In this document: positions 23,231 through 34,594 of the stretch, one piece after another
Layout of the letters: each line of letters starts with the position of its first letter
Numbering within the stretch: position 1 is the first letter of the stretch
NCBI GenBank assembly: GCA_016946835.1
Contig: JACVTC010000061.1
Span: 62,001 to 126,000, forward strand
Direction of reading: 5' to 3'
Length of the DNA: 64,000 nucleotides
Source: Neocallimastix lanati (nom. inval.)
Taxonomy: Eukaryota > Neocallimastigomycota > Neocallimastigomycetes > Neocallimastigales > Neocallimastigaceae
The notes under the pieces: generated by a model
Told to the model about the DNA's origin: nothing
The model's database searches: none
What the model saw: only the letters and a program-made list of their open reading frames with translations
Made by a program: the position numbers and the translations under genes

Positions 23231-24300
23231 ACATTAAATATATATTGTCTAATATATATTATACGAAGATTGAGAATACATTTAAAGTAAAAAAAAAATA
23301 ATTTAGATTTAGATTAAACATTTATCCCTTTTTAAAAGAAGAAAACAATTTTTTTTCTTTTTTTTTTTTTTTTGATTTTTTTTTCTATTTTAAATATATT
23401 TTTTTAACTACAAGTAAATAGATAATAAAAAGATTTTTTAAAATAATATATTTAAAGATTATTTAAACAAAAATAAAATAAAAAAAAAAACTATTAATAA
23501 TTTATCATAAAAAAAAAATGTATAAATCAAATCACATTAAATAATAAAATTTTTTCAAAAAAAAAAAAAAAAAAAAAAAAATAATAATAATAATAATAAT
23601 AATAATAATTAATATATAATTTGTATATTCATTATTTCTCTCTCATTTTTATTTTTTATTTTTATTTTTTTTAATTATTTAATATATATTTTATTATGAA
23701 TTAATAATAAGATATTATTTGATCCTTTGGTGATGTTAAATTTATAATATTTATATTATTTTTTTTCAAAAAAGAAAAAAAAAAAAAAAAAAAAAAAAAT
23801 AAATATTATAATCAAAGTAATAATTTAAAATTAACTAATCATTTTTATTATAATAATAACTTTTTTTATATATATACAAAATATAGTAAAGCTTGTCCTG
23901 AAGTTGTCAATATTTAATACATAATATTAAAAGTGTTTATTTCTAATAATATAAATACTTTATTGATATATAACATATTTTATTTACATTCTATTCTAAT
24001 AAAAAAAAAAAAAAAAAAAAGTCAAATTGTGATTTCAAAAATTTATTATTAAGGAAGACAAAAAAAAAATAATTATTGTGATATGATTTTACTAATGAAG
24101 TTTCAGGTAATAATAATAATGACAGTAATATTGTAGTTATGATAAAAGTGATGAAAGAAATAGTGGCTCTAATTATAATAGTACTAATAATAGTATAGTA
24201 GAAGTAGTAGAAAGTAGAAATAGTAGTAATAGTAGTAATAGTAGAAATAGTAGTAATAGTATTAATAGTATTAATAGTATAAGTATATTTTAAAAACAAT
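23231..24300. other. A/T-rich intergenic DNA
   Basis: Poly(A) at 23558-23580 followed by (AAT)n to about 23609, poly(A) at 23778-23799, and an (AGT/AAT) low-complexity stretch at 24110-24290 that yields a spurious Thr/Ile-rich frame. No gene seen. Confidence 0.6.
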
Positions 24301-24303
24301 AAC

Positions 24304-24389
24304 TTAGGATTTATAAATTTTAATTTTCATTTTATAAATTCATAAATTTATTGCATTATAAAATGAAAATTAAAATTTATTAATCCTAA
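24304..24389. repeat. 86-bp near-perfect palindrome
   Basis: The left arm 24304-24337 and right arm 24356-24389 pair over 34 bases with one mismatch, around an 18-base A/T-rich loop. The arms start TTAGGATT and end AATCCTAA. The hairpin could be a MITE, a terminator or a structured RNA. Flanks give no gene that would use it. Confidence 0.85.
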
Positions 24390-24900
24390 CTAAATATATT
24401 CAAATATTAAAATTATAATAAAATTTATATTTATTATATCCTAAAAAAAAAAAAACAATTATATTAATTTTGTATTTTGAATAAATTCAATAATAAATTT
24501 AAAATAATTAAAAAAAAACTATGTAAATATTATATATTTACATAATTGATATTCAATACACATTACTTGTTGGATAATTTATAAATTATAAATATTATAA
24601 CCACGTTTTGTATTTTTTTTTTATCCATTGATATTAAAATGTAAATTTTTGTCGAAAATAAAATATAATTAGGATAATTAAAATTGATTTTTAAAAGTAT
24701 CAAAAATAAAAAAAAAATAAAAATTATATAATTTAAAATAAATAAAATATAGAATTAATAGAAAATAGTTCAATTTGTGACGTACTATAATGACATCAAA
24801 AACCAATATTAATTGGAGGTTGAGTGTAATGACCTTGCCATGAATTTGTCCTACCAGCAAATACAATCTTTAGTGAATTGTAACTATTAAAATAATTTTA
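24390..24900. other. A/T-rich spacer with a short coding-like stretch
   Basis: On the minus strand near 24760-24870, FAGRTNSWQGHYTQPPINIG reads like protein text but has no start, no neighbours and no family I recognise. It may belong to the LINE debris next to it. Confidence 0.35.
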
Positions 24901-26310
24901 TTTGACGATCTAAAGAAAATAATCAATCCTTAATGATCTTTAGGTTTAAAAGCAGATTTAGTAGAAGAAATCCAAAGCCACCTAAGGGTTTTGATAACTA
25001 TTGTGAATGTAGGAAAAGCTAATCTTCTAAGATCCAATATAGTTTTAAGTCATATTGGGCAGCTTTGGTAGCACGAGCATTGAATTTATATCCACATCTG
25101 GCACGAAGTACCCATCCGAAACCAATACTCTATTCATGATATTTAAAGTTGAGCTAGTTTTCTGAGATTCATTTTTCTTATAAGCTTTAAGCCATGATTG
25201 ATTTTCTTGCCATATCTCTATTATTCAAATAAGAGTTGCAATTGCTTTTTGGGATGGAAATTTATCTAATTTTTCTGGTAAATTATTTATTTCTTTATCT
25301 CATACATGACGTTTACAATGTGATATATCTCTAAGTAAAATAGAGATAATATAATTAGAATTTTTTCATTTTTTAAATCATATCACCTGAATAATGGCAC
25401 ATTTCACCAGTAGAGGAGTAATGCTAAACTCAACACAATAAAGGGATGAAAAAGTATTTGCATTAGAAAATCCTTCTATTCAGTGTAATACTATATTAAC
25501 TAGCGTCTATGTAGTTCTCATTCTTTCTTTGTTTGATCCAGGTAGAGATGCATAATACAAAACTTTCTCAATTACTATATCAGAAATTAACATTCATTTA
25601 TAAGGGATTAAGAACATGAGGATTTTTAATAAATCCTTTAATGGAATAAATTGTTTTTCTAACTTTATTATTCATTTTCTGTATGAAAAATATCAGTTCT
25701 TAATTATTTGAAAACGATATACATAAATAGGTATAACAATTCATTTTAAGTAACTCTTGTCTTGAAAGATAAAAGGAAGGATCTTTTTTATTATGAAATT
25801 CGGAACTTTTCCTTTATACCACTAAATTTATGTATTTATTGATACTAGATTGCATTTCATTATTTCTAGTTCACTTATTGGTTAATTGTAACAATTTCCT
25901 AAGATAAGATCTTGTTGGAGCACATAATACAATATTATCTGCAAGGAGACCTCCACAGCGGCGTTTATCACCAATCGAGATTCCATATTTATCACATTCA
26001 TTAGAAATATCATTAATGAACAAGTTAAAATTGATGAGAGGGGATAGCATTGATGAACACCTTTCCTAATACTAAATGATTCCGATAATTGTCGATCAAC
26101 CCTTACATAAGTCTTGAAAGATGCCCATCCTTTAAATAAAGTCTTAAACACAAATTTTTGAGTGAATCAATCCCCTGTACTTCCATTTTTTTTTTTTACA
26201 TTCCACAGTCCTCCTATATTCCAAATTTTCTCTCTTCGTACAATAAGCTACATTGGAAAGGATAAGCATCGATTATCATCATAATTATAGAAACCTGTAA
26301 TTGGTACACC
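24900..26310 (-). mobile_element. LINE relic: RT core and C-terminal part
   Basis: The minus strand 26150-25880 gives the RT block RKGVHQCYPLSSIL, matching KRGVRQGCPLSPIL of the intact LINE. Near 25080-25125 it gives GFGWVLRARCGYKFN, matching LGFSWIIRLRCGYKYN near the intact C-terminus. Order and strand are as in the intact element, but stops and shifts are everywhere and the catalytic Asp pair is not visible. The block 26160-26310 is shared with 7390-7780, indicating the same subfamily at both places. Confidence 0.75.
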
Positions 26311-26350
26311 TAGTATTATTTTATTTTATATTAATTATATAATTATCTCA

Positions 26351-26445
26351 CATGAATAAAGCAATTTACATGGGCATGATATAATTAATGATTTACATTT
26401 AATTATGTTTTAACATAAATAAAATTAATTTACATTTTAAGTTAC
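26351..26445. repeat. Paralogue of the LINE target site, without insertion
   Basis: 26381-26440 reads straight through sequence that matches 28081-28118 on one side of the LINE and 32202-32235 on the other, for example TTAATTATG followed by TTAACATAAATAA and AATTTACATTTTAAG. It is therefore an unoccupied duplicate of the target. Confidence 0.75.
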
Positions 26446-26806
26446 ATAAATATTTATGATTTATATTTTCCTATTATTTAATTATAAACCTAAAATTATA
26501 AAGTTTATTTTAAATGTTTTATTGTTTTAGTTTTAGTATATAAATTTATTGTTTTTTTAAAAAAAAATAAATTTAAATAGTTCAGAAAATTATAAAAGTA
26601 AAATTAATACTGTTATTATTTATTTATTATTAAAATTTATGATTTCTATTTAATTTTAAAAAAAAAAAAATTAAAAAATAATTAATAAATATACATTTAT
26701 CAATATAATTTAATAAATTTATATTTTTATTTTATATTGAATAATCACATATCAAATATTAAATAATTTTCTTATATATAAATATTATTTAATTATTAAT
26801 TAAAAA
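26446..26806. other. Duplicated upstream region of the ThuA-like pseudogene
   Basis: About 26620-26806 matches 22370-22531 upstream of the intact gene, including the run of A after TTCTATTTAATTT and ATTGAATAATCA. No gene seen. Confidence 0.6.
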
Positions 26807-27504
26807 GTGGAAATTGAATCTTATAATAAAAAATTTCAGTCTTATCGCCCTAAGAAAATTTTACTTTATCAAATATAAATACAGGTCTATCGAAATATTA
26901 TATACAATCAAGAAAAGATATGTTATATGATATTTTAGATCAATCAAGAATAAATTGTATTATAAATGTAGCTTCTTTAAATGCAATCAATCATATGAAC
27001 GAATTAACTTTAATACATTATGATTGTATAATATATGATTTATTAAATGTTGGATGTGAAATAAATAATCCATCAAATGAAATAGAAAATTATTTAAAAA
27101 ATGGTGGAAATATTCTTGTCACTCATGATCATTTAGGTTATGGACTTTGTGCTCTTTTGGGTCTTCAATTTGCAAATCATCTAATTAGAATTCATAAAGA
27201 AGCTATCAATGTATCCGGTAAACATGAAATATGGAATTCATATTATTCTTTGAATACAATGAACAAACTAATAATAAATGTTTGTGATACTCATGGTAAT
27301 TTTATTATTTCAAATAAAGAAACAATACAATTAATGCATTCTAATGACAGTAATAATGATTTATAACTTTCAGTCCGACATTTAGGAAAAGGAAAAGCAG
27401 TATATTGGAATGCGGGTCATACACCCAATATAACTCTCGATGAAAAAAAATTATTTTTAAATATTATGGCATGGATTTTAGATTTAAATTTAAATGAATC
27501 ATAG
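26807..27504 (+). pseudogene. Broken copy of the ThuA/amidotransferase-like gene
   Basis: Same strand as the intact gene and very similar over its whole length, including the stop TAG at 27502-27504. The start codon position is GTG (26807-26809) in place of ATG. A one-base deletion near 26867 shifts the frame early. TAT has become TAA at 27364-27366, which cuts off the GKGKAVYWNAGH segment. The longest open piece is 26920-27366. The changes are few, so inactivation is recent relative to the copy at 19 kb. Confidence 0.85.
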
Positions 27505-27644
27505 ACATTAAAAATATATAGTCTAATATATAATATATTATTTAATAATAAAAATATTTGTTATAATCAAATCATAATTAAATAATTTAATAATAAAAAT
27601 GATATTGAATATTGTTTTTAACTTATTATATTATATTTTCAAAA

Positions 27645-27695
<51 letters not shown>

Positions 27696-28105
27696 AAAAA
27701 AGAGAATATTATTGAATTTATATATTGTTCTTTTAATTATTTACTGTATCTATCAATCTAATAGTTACTTATAATGACTTTTAAATATATTATTTTATTA
27801 CAATATTAAATTTTTATTGTGATAAATAAATGGAATTTTATCACTTTTGTGTTTAAATTAATCAAATATATTTTTGTCTTTAAATCTCATAATTATTTAC
27901 AAAGACTTTTAAATACTATTAAATAAATATTAAAAGAATTTAATAAGATATTAATTATTTATACATTTATTTATTTATTATAAAATTATTTATTGAAGAA
28001 GTTGGGAATTTTTGTCTAAACAATAAATAATTATTTTATTTATTTTACATAAATAAAGAAAGCTATTTTCATGTGCTTGATAAAATTAATGATTTATATT
28101 TAATT
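27505..28105. other. A/T-rich spacer
   Basis: Poly(A) followed by (AT)n at about 27640-27690. No gene seen. Confidence 0.5.
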
Positions 28106-28115
28106 ATGTATTAAC

Positions 28116-28118
<3 letters not shown>

Positions 28119-28162
<44 letters not shown>

Positions 28163-31100
28163 CAGGGAAGAGAATACACTTCCAAAAACTTTATTAAATT
28201 TTATTTTAAAAAATACATGTAGGTGAAAAGTACATTAGAAATTAAAAATAAAAAATTAAAAAATAAAAAATAAAAAATAAAAAAGCTCGAAAATACTATG
28301 TATTTCGGCAAGTTGTACTATGCGGGAATTTTACCCTTCCTATCAAATAAAAAAGAAATAAAATTTAGAAGTAACATCCTTAAAATAGATAGTGTGGTGT
28401 CCACTAAACTCTCCCCGGATTCATCATTTATTGAGCTACTAGGGCGAGAATCACCCTTCGTAGTAATAGATGATAATCCTGTATTTTCATTATGCCTTAT
28501 CAGTACGACGTCGACGCTCTTGGTTAAGTTTGATATTTTGCAATACCTATCAAATAATAGCTCAAACGAACTACTTATGATAGGTATTGCATTTGTTAAG
28601 AATTCCGCCAAGCCCACAATTTTTGGAACAGGTGACTCAGATGAACCTTTGAAAAGTAGTTCATTTAAATGTCTCTGTTCCCCACTATCGAAATGTAGTT
28701 CATTTAAAACTAAAGTCCCACCAAGAAGGAACAAGTATATATAATGATTGATATAATCTTCAAAATCAGAAATAGAGTCATAGGAAGAAAGAGGATTAAA
28801 CGCTCTAATCTTCCTAATGAATAAAACATAGAGATCATCGATGAAATTTAAAGAATTCCATCTAAAAGATGCAAGAGCATCGCATTTAAAAATCCAATGT
28901 TCAAAAGATTGATTACCTTCACCACAACATGGGCAGGACTTTGGACAATCTTCTGAAACTCTACCCATTCTAATAGCAATAGTAGTATTGTATTTATAAC
29001 CACAGCGTAAACGTATAATCCACGAAAATCCTAAGTTGAATTGGGGATATTTTAAGCTAAGCATTATTATAGCTTTATTGTTTGAGAACTTGTTACTATC
29101 GTAGTTTTGACCTTTAATACCTTGAAATCTGGAAACTGATTTCCAGTAACGTTCTATAATATCGTCATATTTTACACATTTATATTTTTTGATTTTTTTA
29201 TATAGAGTTCTAGATTCTTTAGTCCAGGAATAATAAGGCATTTTGGGAATAGATTTAATAAGATCCTTTATGATACAGTTTGATTTACTCCATTTTGCAA
29301 ATGATTTAATCTGTAAGGCTGCGCAGATACCAGCAATAGGAGGGATGCTTAGATCTCGAGATAAAGCATAAGTACTCATTGTTGAATTATGTCTAATATA
29401 GTCATTGTTTTCTGTATTTGTTTTACCATTTTTAGAGAAGGAACCGATACACCAAAATAAACCAGTATTAATTAATGTTTGAATTCTAGCCGTTCTAGAT
29501 TTGTTTGAACCAAGTAAAGGAGAATAATAAATTACTTTACTAATAACAAAGGATTGAAGAACTTTTTTCTTGTATACAATAGGAATAAGTTTATTTGAAA
29601 AGAAACGTGTAAATGAAAGAAGGGATTTTCTAACTTTAAAATGCATGTGAGATATAATGTGTTCTAGTAGGAGATCATCTGAAAAAGGAATACCAAGATA
29701 GACATAACTAGAAACTTTAGGAATATCATTCTTTCCTAAATAGAAGGTTGGATCACTATAGTTTGGAGGAGGTTGGAAGTTCATTGGTTTTATAACCATA
29801 GTTGCACACTTTTCAATACCAAAAGTCATTTCATTTAAATTAGCCCATTTATGTACCTTTTTTAATAATTTTTCTAAATTTTTTGCACTTGGAGCAATGA
29901 GAACAACATCATCAGCAAAGAGTCCACCACAACACTTTTTTCTTCCAACATTAACACCATACTTTTCACAGTCATTTAGTATATCATTGATGAATAAATT
30001 GAATAAGATTGGAGATAAAGGACAACCTTGACGAACACCTCTTTTAATAGGAAATTCATTTGATAACATTGAAGCAAATCGAGCACGTGCTTTAGATGAA
30101 GTATATAAATTACAAAGAAAATCAAAACATTTACCGCGTACTCCATAGTGATATAATTTAGTAAGAATGTTAAAAATAGGAACTGAATCATAAGCTTTTT
30201 TAAGATCTAAAAAAGCTAAATATGTGAATTTTCCTTGGAATTTTCTTCTTTGACAAATTTCTCTAACGGAAATGAATAAACTAATGCATTCTTCGCGGTT
30301 GCGAAATCCAAATTGTTCAGGTCTAATGAAATTGTGTGAGAGTGCGTAAGTAGATATTCTATCTGTTATAATTTTTGAAATGATTTTTAGTCCAACGTTA
30401 ATGAGAGAAATACCTCGATAATTACTACAATCTGATAGGTCACCCTTCTTAGGAATTGATACAATAGAAGCTGAGTTCCATTTTTTAGGAAATGACCCAT
30501 TCCATATTTTATTAAATATTAATTTTAGACACTTTCCAGCAGCAGGATGTGATTCTAGTAATTCTTCGTTACAAAAAAGAGCTTTGTAGAATTCAATCGG
30601 AATACCATCGGGGCCGGGTGCTTTGTTATTTTTCATCGATGAAATAGTTTTTTTAATATCTTCAATCGTAATAGGACCATTTATATTCCAGGTAGTGGAT
30701 CTAAGACTAATATTCCTTAAAGCATGATTCCAGTAATTACGATTAAGGCTGTGACCTGAGGGATCCGAAGCAAGATCTTTATAATATTCAGCCCATCTAT
30801 CTAATTGCTTTGAAGGAGAGATAATATCTTGACCAAACTTAGATTTAATGCAAGTAAGGGAGGTAGATGAATATGATGGTTTAGCCATTTTCTTTAAACA
30901 TCTCCAACCATTTTTGAAATCTTTATTCAAAAAATAATTACCTATTTTTACTATATTAGCCTTAAATCTAGCAGAACGAAATTTACTCTTAGTTTTCTTG
31001 ATTAATTTGCAAAGTTTTTCATATTTATTAAATTGTTCAAGGTAATTATCAACATTTTCACAATTAAAGTAAGGCTTAATATTCCGAAATGCAATATGTT

Positions 31101-32201
31101 TTTCATGAGATAGTTTTTTAATGTAATAAGGACAATGAAAAGCAGAGCCCTTTAAATTTGTTGGAATAAAAGCCTTAATATCTTTCCCGATATTATTTGC
31201 TGTATTGATAAATTTTTCTACCATTTCATCAGCCGTAAGCAAATTGTAATGAGAATCAAGGTCATTTTCTAGGATTGAAAAATAATTATGTGATAAAATA
31301 TCTGAATTTTTTGTTTTACAAATATGAGTTGACCATTTAGAAACTTTAGTAGGCCTTATAAAACCATCGGAGAGAACTTTGTTGCAAGAAAGTAAAATAG
31401 GTTTATGATCAGAAATACCATAAAACGAAGTACAAACCGAGGTTTTATTAATATGGGATGCCAAAGCCTCATTATAGATGACATGATCAATGCAAGATGA
31501 TCTAGTACCTTTAGCATATGTAAATTGATTACCATATAAAGGAGCAATATACCAATTAGGAAAATTATTTGAAATGTATGTTTTGATCTTCTTTAATGAC
31601 ATGTTAAAGTCACCAACTAGGACAGCCGGAACATTTTTTCTATTGTGAAAACGTAACCATTGAGAGAGTTCATCAAAAGCAACTAGTCTTGCTTCCTTCC
31701 ATTTGCTTTGAGGGAAGTAGATATTACCAATAGTACATTTTTGATTCCAAAAAGAAGTAATATTAACTGAAATGATATATTTGTATAAAAACGGTTCTTG
31801 GAAGAAAGAGCACGAAGAATGAACACCAATAAAGAGTCCTCTCATACCAGGGGTTTTAGGATTAGCTTTAAGGAAAACTGAGTTGTAATATGGAATTAAA
31901 GGTGATGAAACATCTTTTGGTAGATATTTACTTTTTCCAGTTTCTTGTAGACAGATACATATAGGTTTAAAAGTAGAGTTGAGATACAAAATACTATCTC
32001 GCTTTTCAGTATTCCAACCGTTAATATTCCAACTAACACAGAGATTAAAGAAAGAAGAATTTGAATTTAGATGGCTAGAGAAAAAATCTTTTGCCATAGG
32101 ATTAAGTTCAACATCAATGTTTTTAGATTTCCTCGACTTGTTCATTTGATTCAGTTTATTACACAAGGACCAGGTAATTTTAGCTGTTTCAGGAATTTCA
32201 T
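28119..32201 (-). mobile_element. Tad-like LINE, 5'-truncated, with one long intact ORF
   Basis: The copy ends in a 41-base T run at 28119-28159 (poly(A) tail on its own strand) and starts at 32201. The 13-bp direct repeat ATGTATTAACATA lies at 28106-28118 and 32202-32214, a clean target duplication. The length between them is 4083 bp. Inside is a single ORF with endonuclease, reverse transcriptase and C-terminal zinc knuckle. The reading frame is open right up to the 5' junction without an ATG before 32145. This copy therefore probably lost a 5' part that would hold ORF1 or the true start. The uninterrupted ORF and intact tail point to a recent insertion. Confidence 0.93.
28318..32145 (-). 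CDS. LINE ORF2: APE endonuclease + reverse transcriptase
   Basis: About 1275 residues from the first ATG (32145). The frame is open to 32201 upstream. Residue numbers here count from an in-frame TTG at 32166. The APE-type endonuclease spans about 41-260: NINGW (47-51), CLQET (72-76), GDFNM (185-189), SDHKP (252-256). RT spans about 510-770: KAPGPDGIP (515-523), LDLKKAYDSVP (653-663), RQGCPLSPILFN (712-723), FADD with the catalytic Asp pair (750-753). Near 1079-1095 a C-x2-C-x8-H-x4-C knuckle follows LGFSWIIRLRCGY. This domain order is that of Tad1/I/Jockey-group LINEs and supports target-primed reverse transcription. All key residues are present, so the enzyme looks active in principle. Three decayed relatives lie in the window, all on the same strand. 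Confidence 0.93.
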   Translation of the reverse strand: MNKSRKSKNIDVELNPMAKDFFSSHLNSNSSFFNLCVSWNINGWNTEKRDSILYLNSTFKPICICLQETGKSKYLPKDVSSPLIPYYNSVFLKANPKTPGMRGLFIGVHSSCSFFQEPFLYKYIISVNITSFWNQKCTIGNIYFPQSKWKEARLVAFDELSQWLRFHNRKNVPAVLVGDFNMSLKKIKTYISNNFPNWYIAPLYGNQFTYAKGTRSSCIDHVIYNEALASHINKTSVCTSFYGISDHKPILLSCNKVLSDGFIRPTKVSKWSTHICKTKNSDILSHNYFSILENDLDSHYNLLTADEMVEKFINTANNIGKDIKAFIPTNLKGSAFHCPYYIKKLSHEKHIAFRNIKPYFNCENVDNYLEQFNKYEKLCKLIKKTKSKFRSARFKANIVKIGNYFLNKDFKNGWRCLKKMAKPSYSSTSLTCIKSKFGQDIISPSKQLDRWAEYYKDLASDPSGHSLNRNYWNHALRNISLRSTTWNINGPITIEDIKKTISSMKNNKAPGPDGIPIEFYKALFCNEELLESHPAAGKCLKLIFNKIWNGSFPKKWNSASIVSIPKKGDLSDCSNYRGISLINVGLKIISKIITDRISTYALSHNFIRPEQFGFRNREECISLFISVREICQRRKFQGKFTYLAFLDLKKAYDSVPIFNILTKLYHYGVRGKCFDFLCNLYTSSKARARFASMLSNEFPIKRGVRQGCPLSPILFNLFINDILNDCEKYGVNVGRKKCCGGLFADDVVLIAPSAKNLEKLLKKVHKWANLNEMTFGIEKCATMVIKPMNFQPPPNYSDPTFYLGKNDIPKVSSYVYLGIPFSDDLLLEHIISHMHFKVRKSLLSFTRFFSNKLIPIVYKKKVLQSFVISKVIYYSPLLGSNKSRTARIQTLINTGLFWCIGSFSKNGKTNTENNDYIRHNSTMSTYALSRDLSIPPIAGICAALQIKSFAKWSKSNCIIKDLIKSIPKMPYYSWTKESRTLYKKIKKYKCVKYDDIIERYWKSVSRFQGIKGQNYDSNKFSNNKAIIMLSLKYPQFNLGFSWIIRLRCGYKYNTTIAIRMGRVSEDCPKSCPCCGEGNQSFEHWIFKCDALASFRWNSLNFIDDLYVLFIRKIRAFNPLSSYDSISDFEDYINHYIYLFLLGGTLVLNELHFDSGEQRHLNELLFKGSSESPVPKIVGLAEFLTNAIPIISSSFELLFDRYCKISNLTKSVDVVLIRHNENTGLSSITTKGDSRPSSSINDESGESLVDTTLSILRMLLLNFISFLFDRKGKIPA

Positions 32202-32214
32202 ATGTATTAACATA

Positions 32215-33203
32215 AATAATGTTAATTTACATTTTAAGTTTAGTTTATTAAGTTTATTTATTTATATTATTAAATACTTTAACAATTATTACTATTATTA
32301 ATATTATTGTTACTGCTATATATAAAGAAATAAATAGAAAAAGAAATAATCATAATCATAGTCATACTCAATAAATATTTAAATATAATTTCTAAAACAC
32401 GTAATTTTTAAATTTAAAGCAAAAATTGATAAAGAGAAATATATAAATATCATGTAATTTTTTTTTTTTAATAAATTAATTTTTCATTTTATTGTTTTAT
32501 TATATAATTTAAGTATTAAAATTAAAACTATTTAGTATAATAAATTTTAATATTAAGAAAATTATATTAGTAAAAATTAAAATTATTAAATAAACAATTA
32601 TAATATTCAATTAAAAGATATTATATTGACTAAAAACAAAATAAAACAAAATAAAAAAAAAATAATAAAAAAAAAAAAAAAAAAAGAATTATTAAAAAAA
32701 AATATTTACTTATTTAAAAAAAAAATATTCATTTATACTAAAATTATTATAATGATAATATTTATGTAATAAATATTTTTTGCTGTTTTCATACTCTTAT
32801 ATAAATCGTTAAAAAAAATATTATAGTAATATTTTTTTTTATTTAAATTTATAATCTATAAAAGATTATGAAAATTAATATAATACTAAAAAAGAAAAAA
32901 AAAATAATATATATTTATATGTATGTATTTTGATCTATCATTATTGTTGTTCATAATTAAGATATATTAATTTTATAGTTTTATTAGAAAAAAATACACG
33001 CAATTAAATATATATTACTTATAATTTTAATAATAATTTCCATAATAAACGAAATTGGTATTTATATTTAAAATTTTTTCATGCATATATGAAAAAATTT
33101 TATATTATTTTATATTATCTATATATGTATATTAAAGCTTTTTGGAATAATCATTATATATATATGAAAGCCATTTATTGAACTTTTTTTTTATTGTTCA
33201 ACT
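32215..33203. other. A/T-rich intergenic DNA
   Basis: Poly(A/T) runs and short AT repeats. No gene seen. The last 300 bases are the 3' flank of the dockerin gene. Confidence 0.5.
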
Positions 33204-33835
33204 TTAATTTTTCTTATTACGAACAATACATCTAGCTCTAGTTTTAGTGATTGTTTTCTTTGTAACCTTAGTAGTATTAGTACTTGTAGTGTTTGTTTGA
33301 ACAGGAATCATCATTTTTGTGGAAGAAGTATTTGTTAAAGTAATGGTTGGAATATTTACTACAGAAGTACTATTAATTGTAATTGTTGGAATAATTACTA
33401 CAGAAGTAGTAGTAATAGTTGGAATATTTTCTACAGAAGTAATAGATGAAATTAATCTAGTAGTAGTTTTAGTAATAGTAGTAGTAGTTGGAACTGTTAT
33501 TGTTGGACTAGAAGAAATTATAGTTGTGATAGTTGTAGGAATTACAGTGGTTGTAGTTGTAGTTAAGCTTGAATATATAGTTGTAGTAGTAGTAGTAGTT
33601 GGGATAATTGTAGTTGAGCTTGAATTTGTAGTTGTTGTGGTAGTAGTAGTTGGGATAGTTGTAGCTGGAGATATAGTTGTGATATTTGTATGAACTACAG
33701 GAGTTGTAGTTGTAGTTGTACTTGAACTTGTAGTGGTAGTAGTAGTAGTTGGAATAGTTGAAGTTGTAGATGTAATGGTACTAATAGTAGTAGAAGTCGT
33801 AGTTGGAATAGTTGTAGTTGTAGATACAGTGGTAC

Positions 33836-33887
<52 letters not shown>

Positions 33888-34594
33888 TGGAATAGCTGTA
33901 GTTGTAGATGTAGTTGTAGATGTAGTTGTAGTAGTTGTAGTAGTGGTTGTAGATTTTGGTTTTAAAGTTTGTTTGCTAATACTAAAATCTGGAATACATT
34001 GATGATAATATTCATTGTATGCATGACAAACATAACCTATTTCACAGCAAGTTGGAGCTTCTGGCCAAGTAGAACCACCACAAGGCATATAAGCCTTGGC
34101 ACATACTGGTAATGGCGTATAAATATCAGGTTCTTCTCCTGAACATTCAAAGGTTATAGAGCACCATTTTCCATTTTCATATCCCCATCCACTGTATTCA
34201 TTTTCGAAACGTAAATCGCATTTTTTACAACAGTCATATATACCTTCTCCTGGACAACGCTTAGTTGCGAGAGCAGTACCAATAACTGTAAATAAAATAA
34301 TTAATTATTTTTAAAAAGTTTTATAATATACCAATTAGGAATATATATAAAAATATTATTTTCCATTAATTTTTTTATATATTATTATTAGTGGTTTTAA
34401 TTATTTTATCATTATTTCGAATTTTTAAAATATATATACACATTAAAATTTCAATACAATATATGCATTTAAATTTTTATAAATATAGATATTTTATTTT
34501 TGATAATATTTAATTATTATTATTATTTTTTTTTTCAAAAATAATTTAAAAAGCACTTACATAAAGTAATAATTGAAGTTAATTGTAGTTTCAT
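33204..34594 (-). CDS. Secreted dockerin-CBM1 protein with Thr-rich tail
   Basis: Two exons: 34594-34561 and 34285-33204, with a 275-nt intron (GTAAGT donor, TTTACAG acceptor). The join keeps the frame and gives 371 residues. Residues 1-18 (MKLQLTSIITLFIGTALA) are a signal peptide. Residues 22-58 form a fungal dockerin/CBM10-like module: CPGEGIYDCCKKC, then GWGYENGKWC. Residues about 72-109 are a CBM1 cellulose-binding module: PCGGSTWPEAPTCC, then CHAYNEYYHQC. From about 124 to 340 the chain is nearly all Thr/Ser with Ile/Val, likely O-glycosylated. It ends in a basic 30-residue tail. Fungal dockerins attach enzymes to the cellulosome scaffold, and CBM1 binds crystalline cellulose. No catalytic domain follows the linker, so this is a non-catalytic accessory or a gene that lost its enzyme domain. 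Confidence 0.9.

Noticed and set aside
28298-28744. 148-codon plus-strand frame at the LINE 3' end
   Set aside because: Antisense of the LINE C-terminus, whose frame is long and has domain matches.
33319-34002. Val-rich open frames opposite the dockerin gene
   Set aside because: Antisense shadow of the Thr codons; the minus strand has the signal peptide, splice sites and domains.
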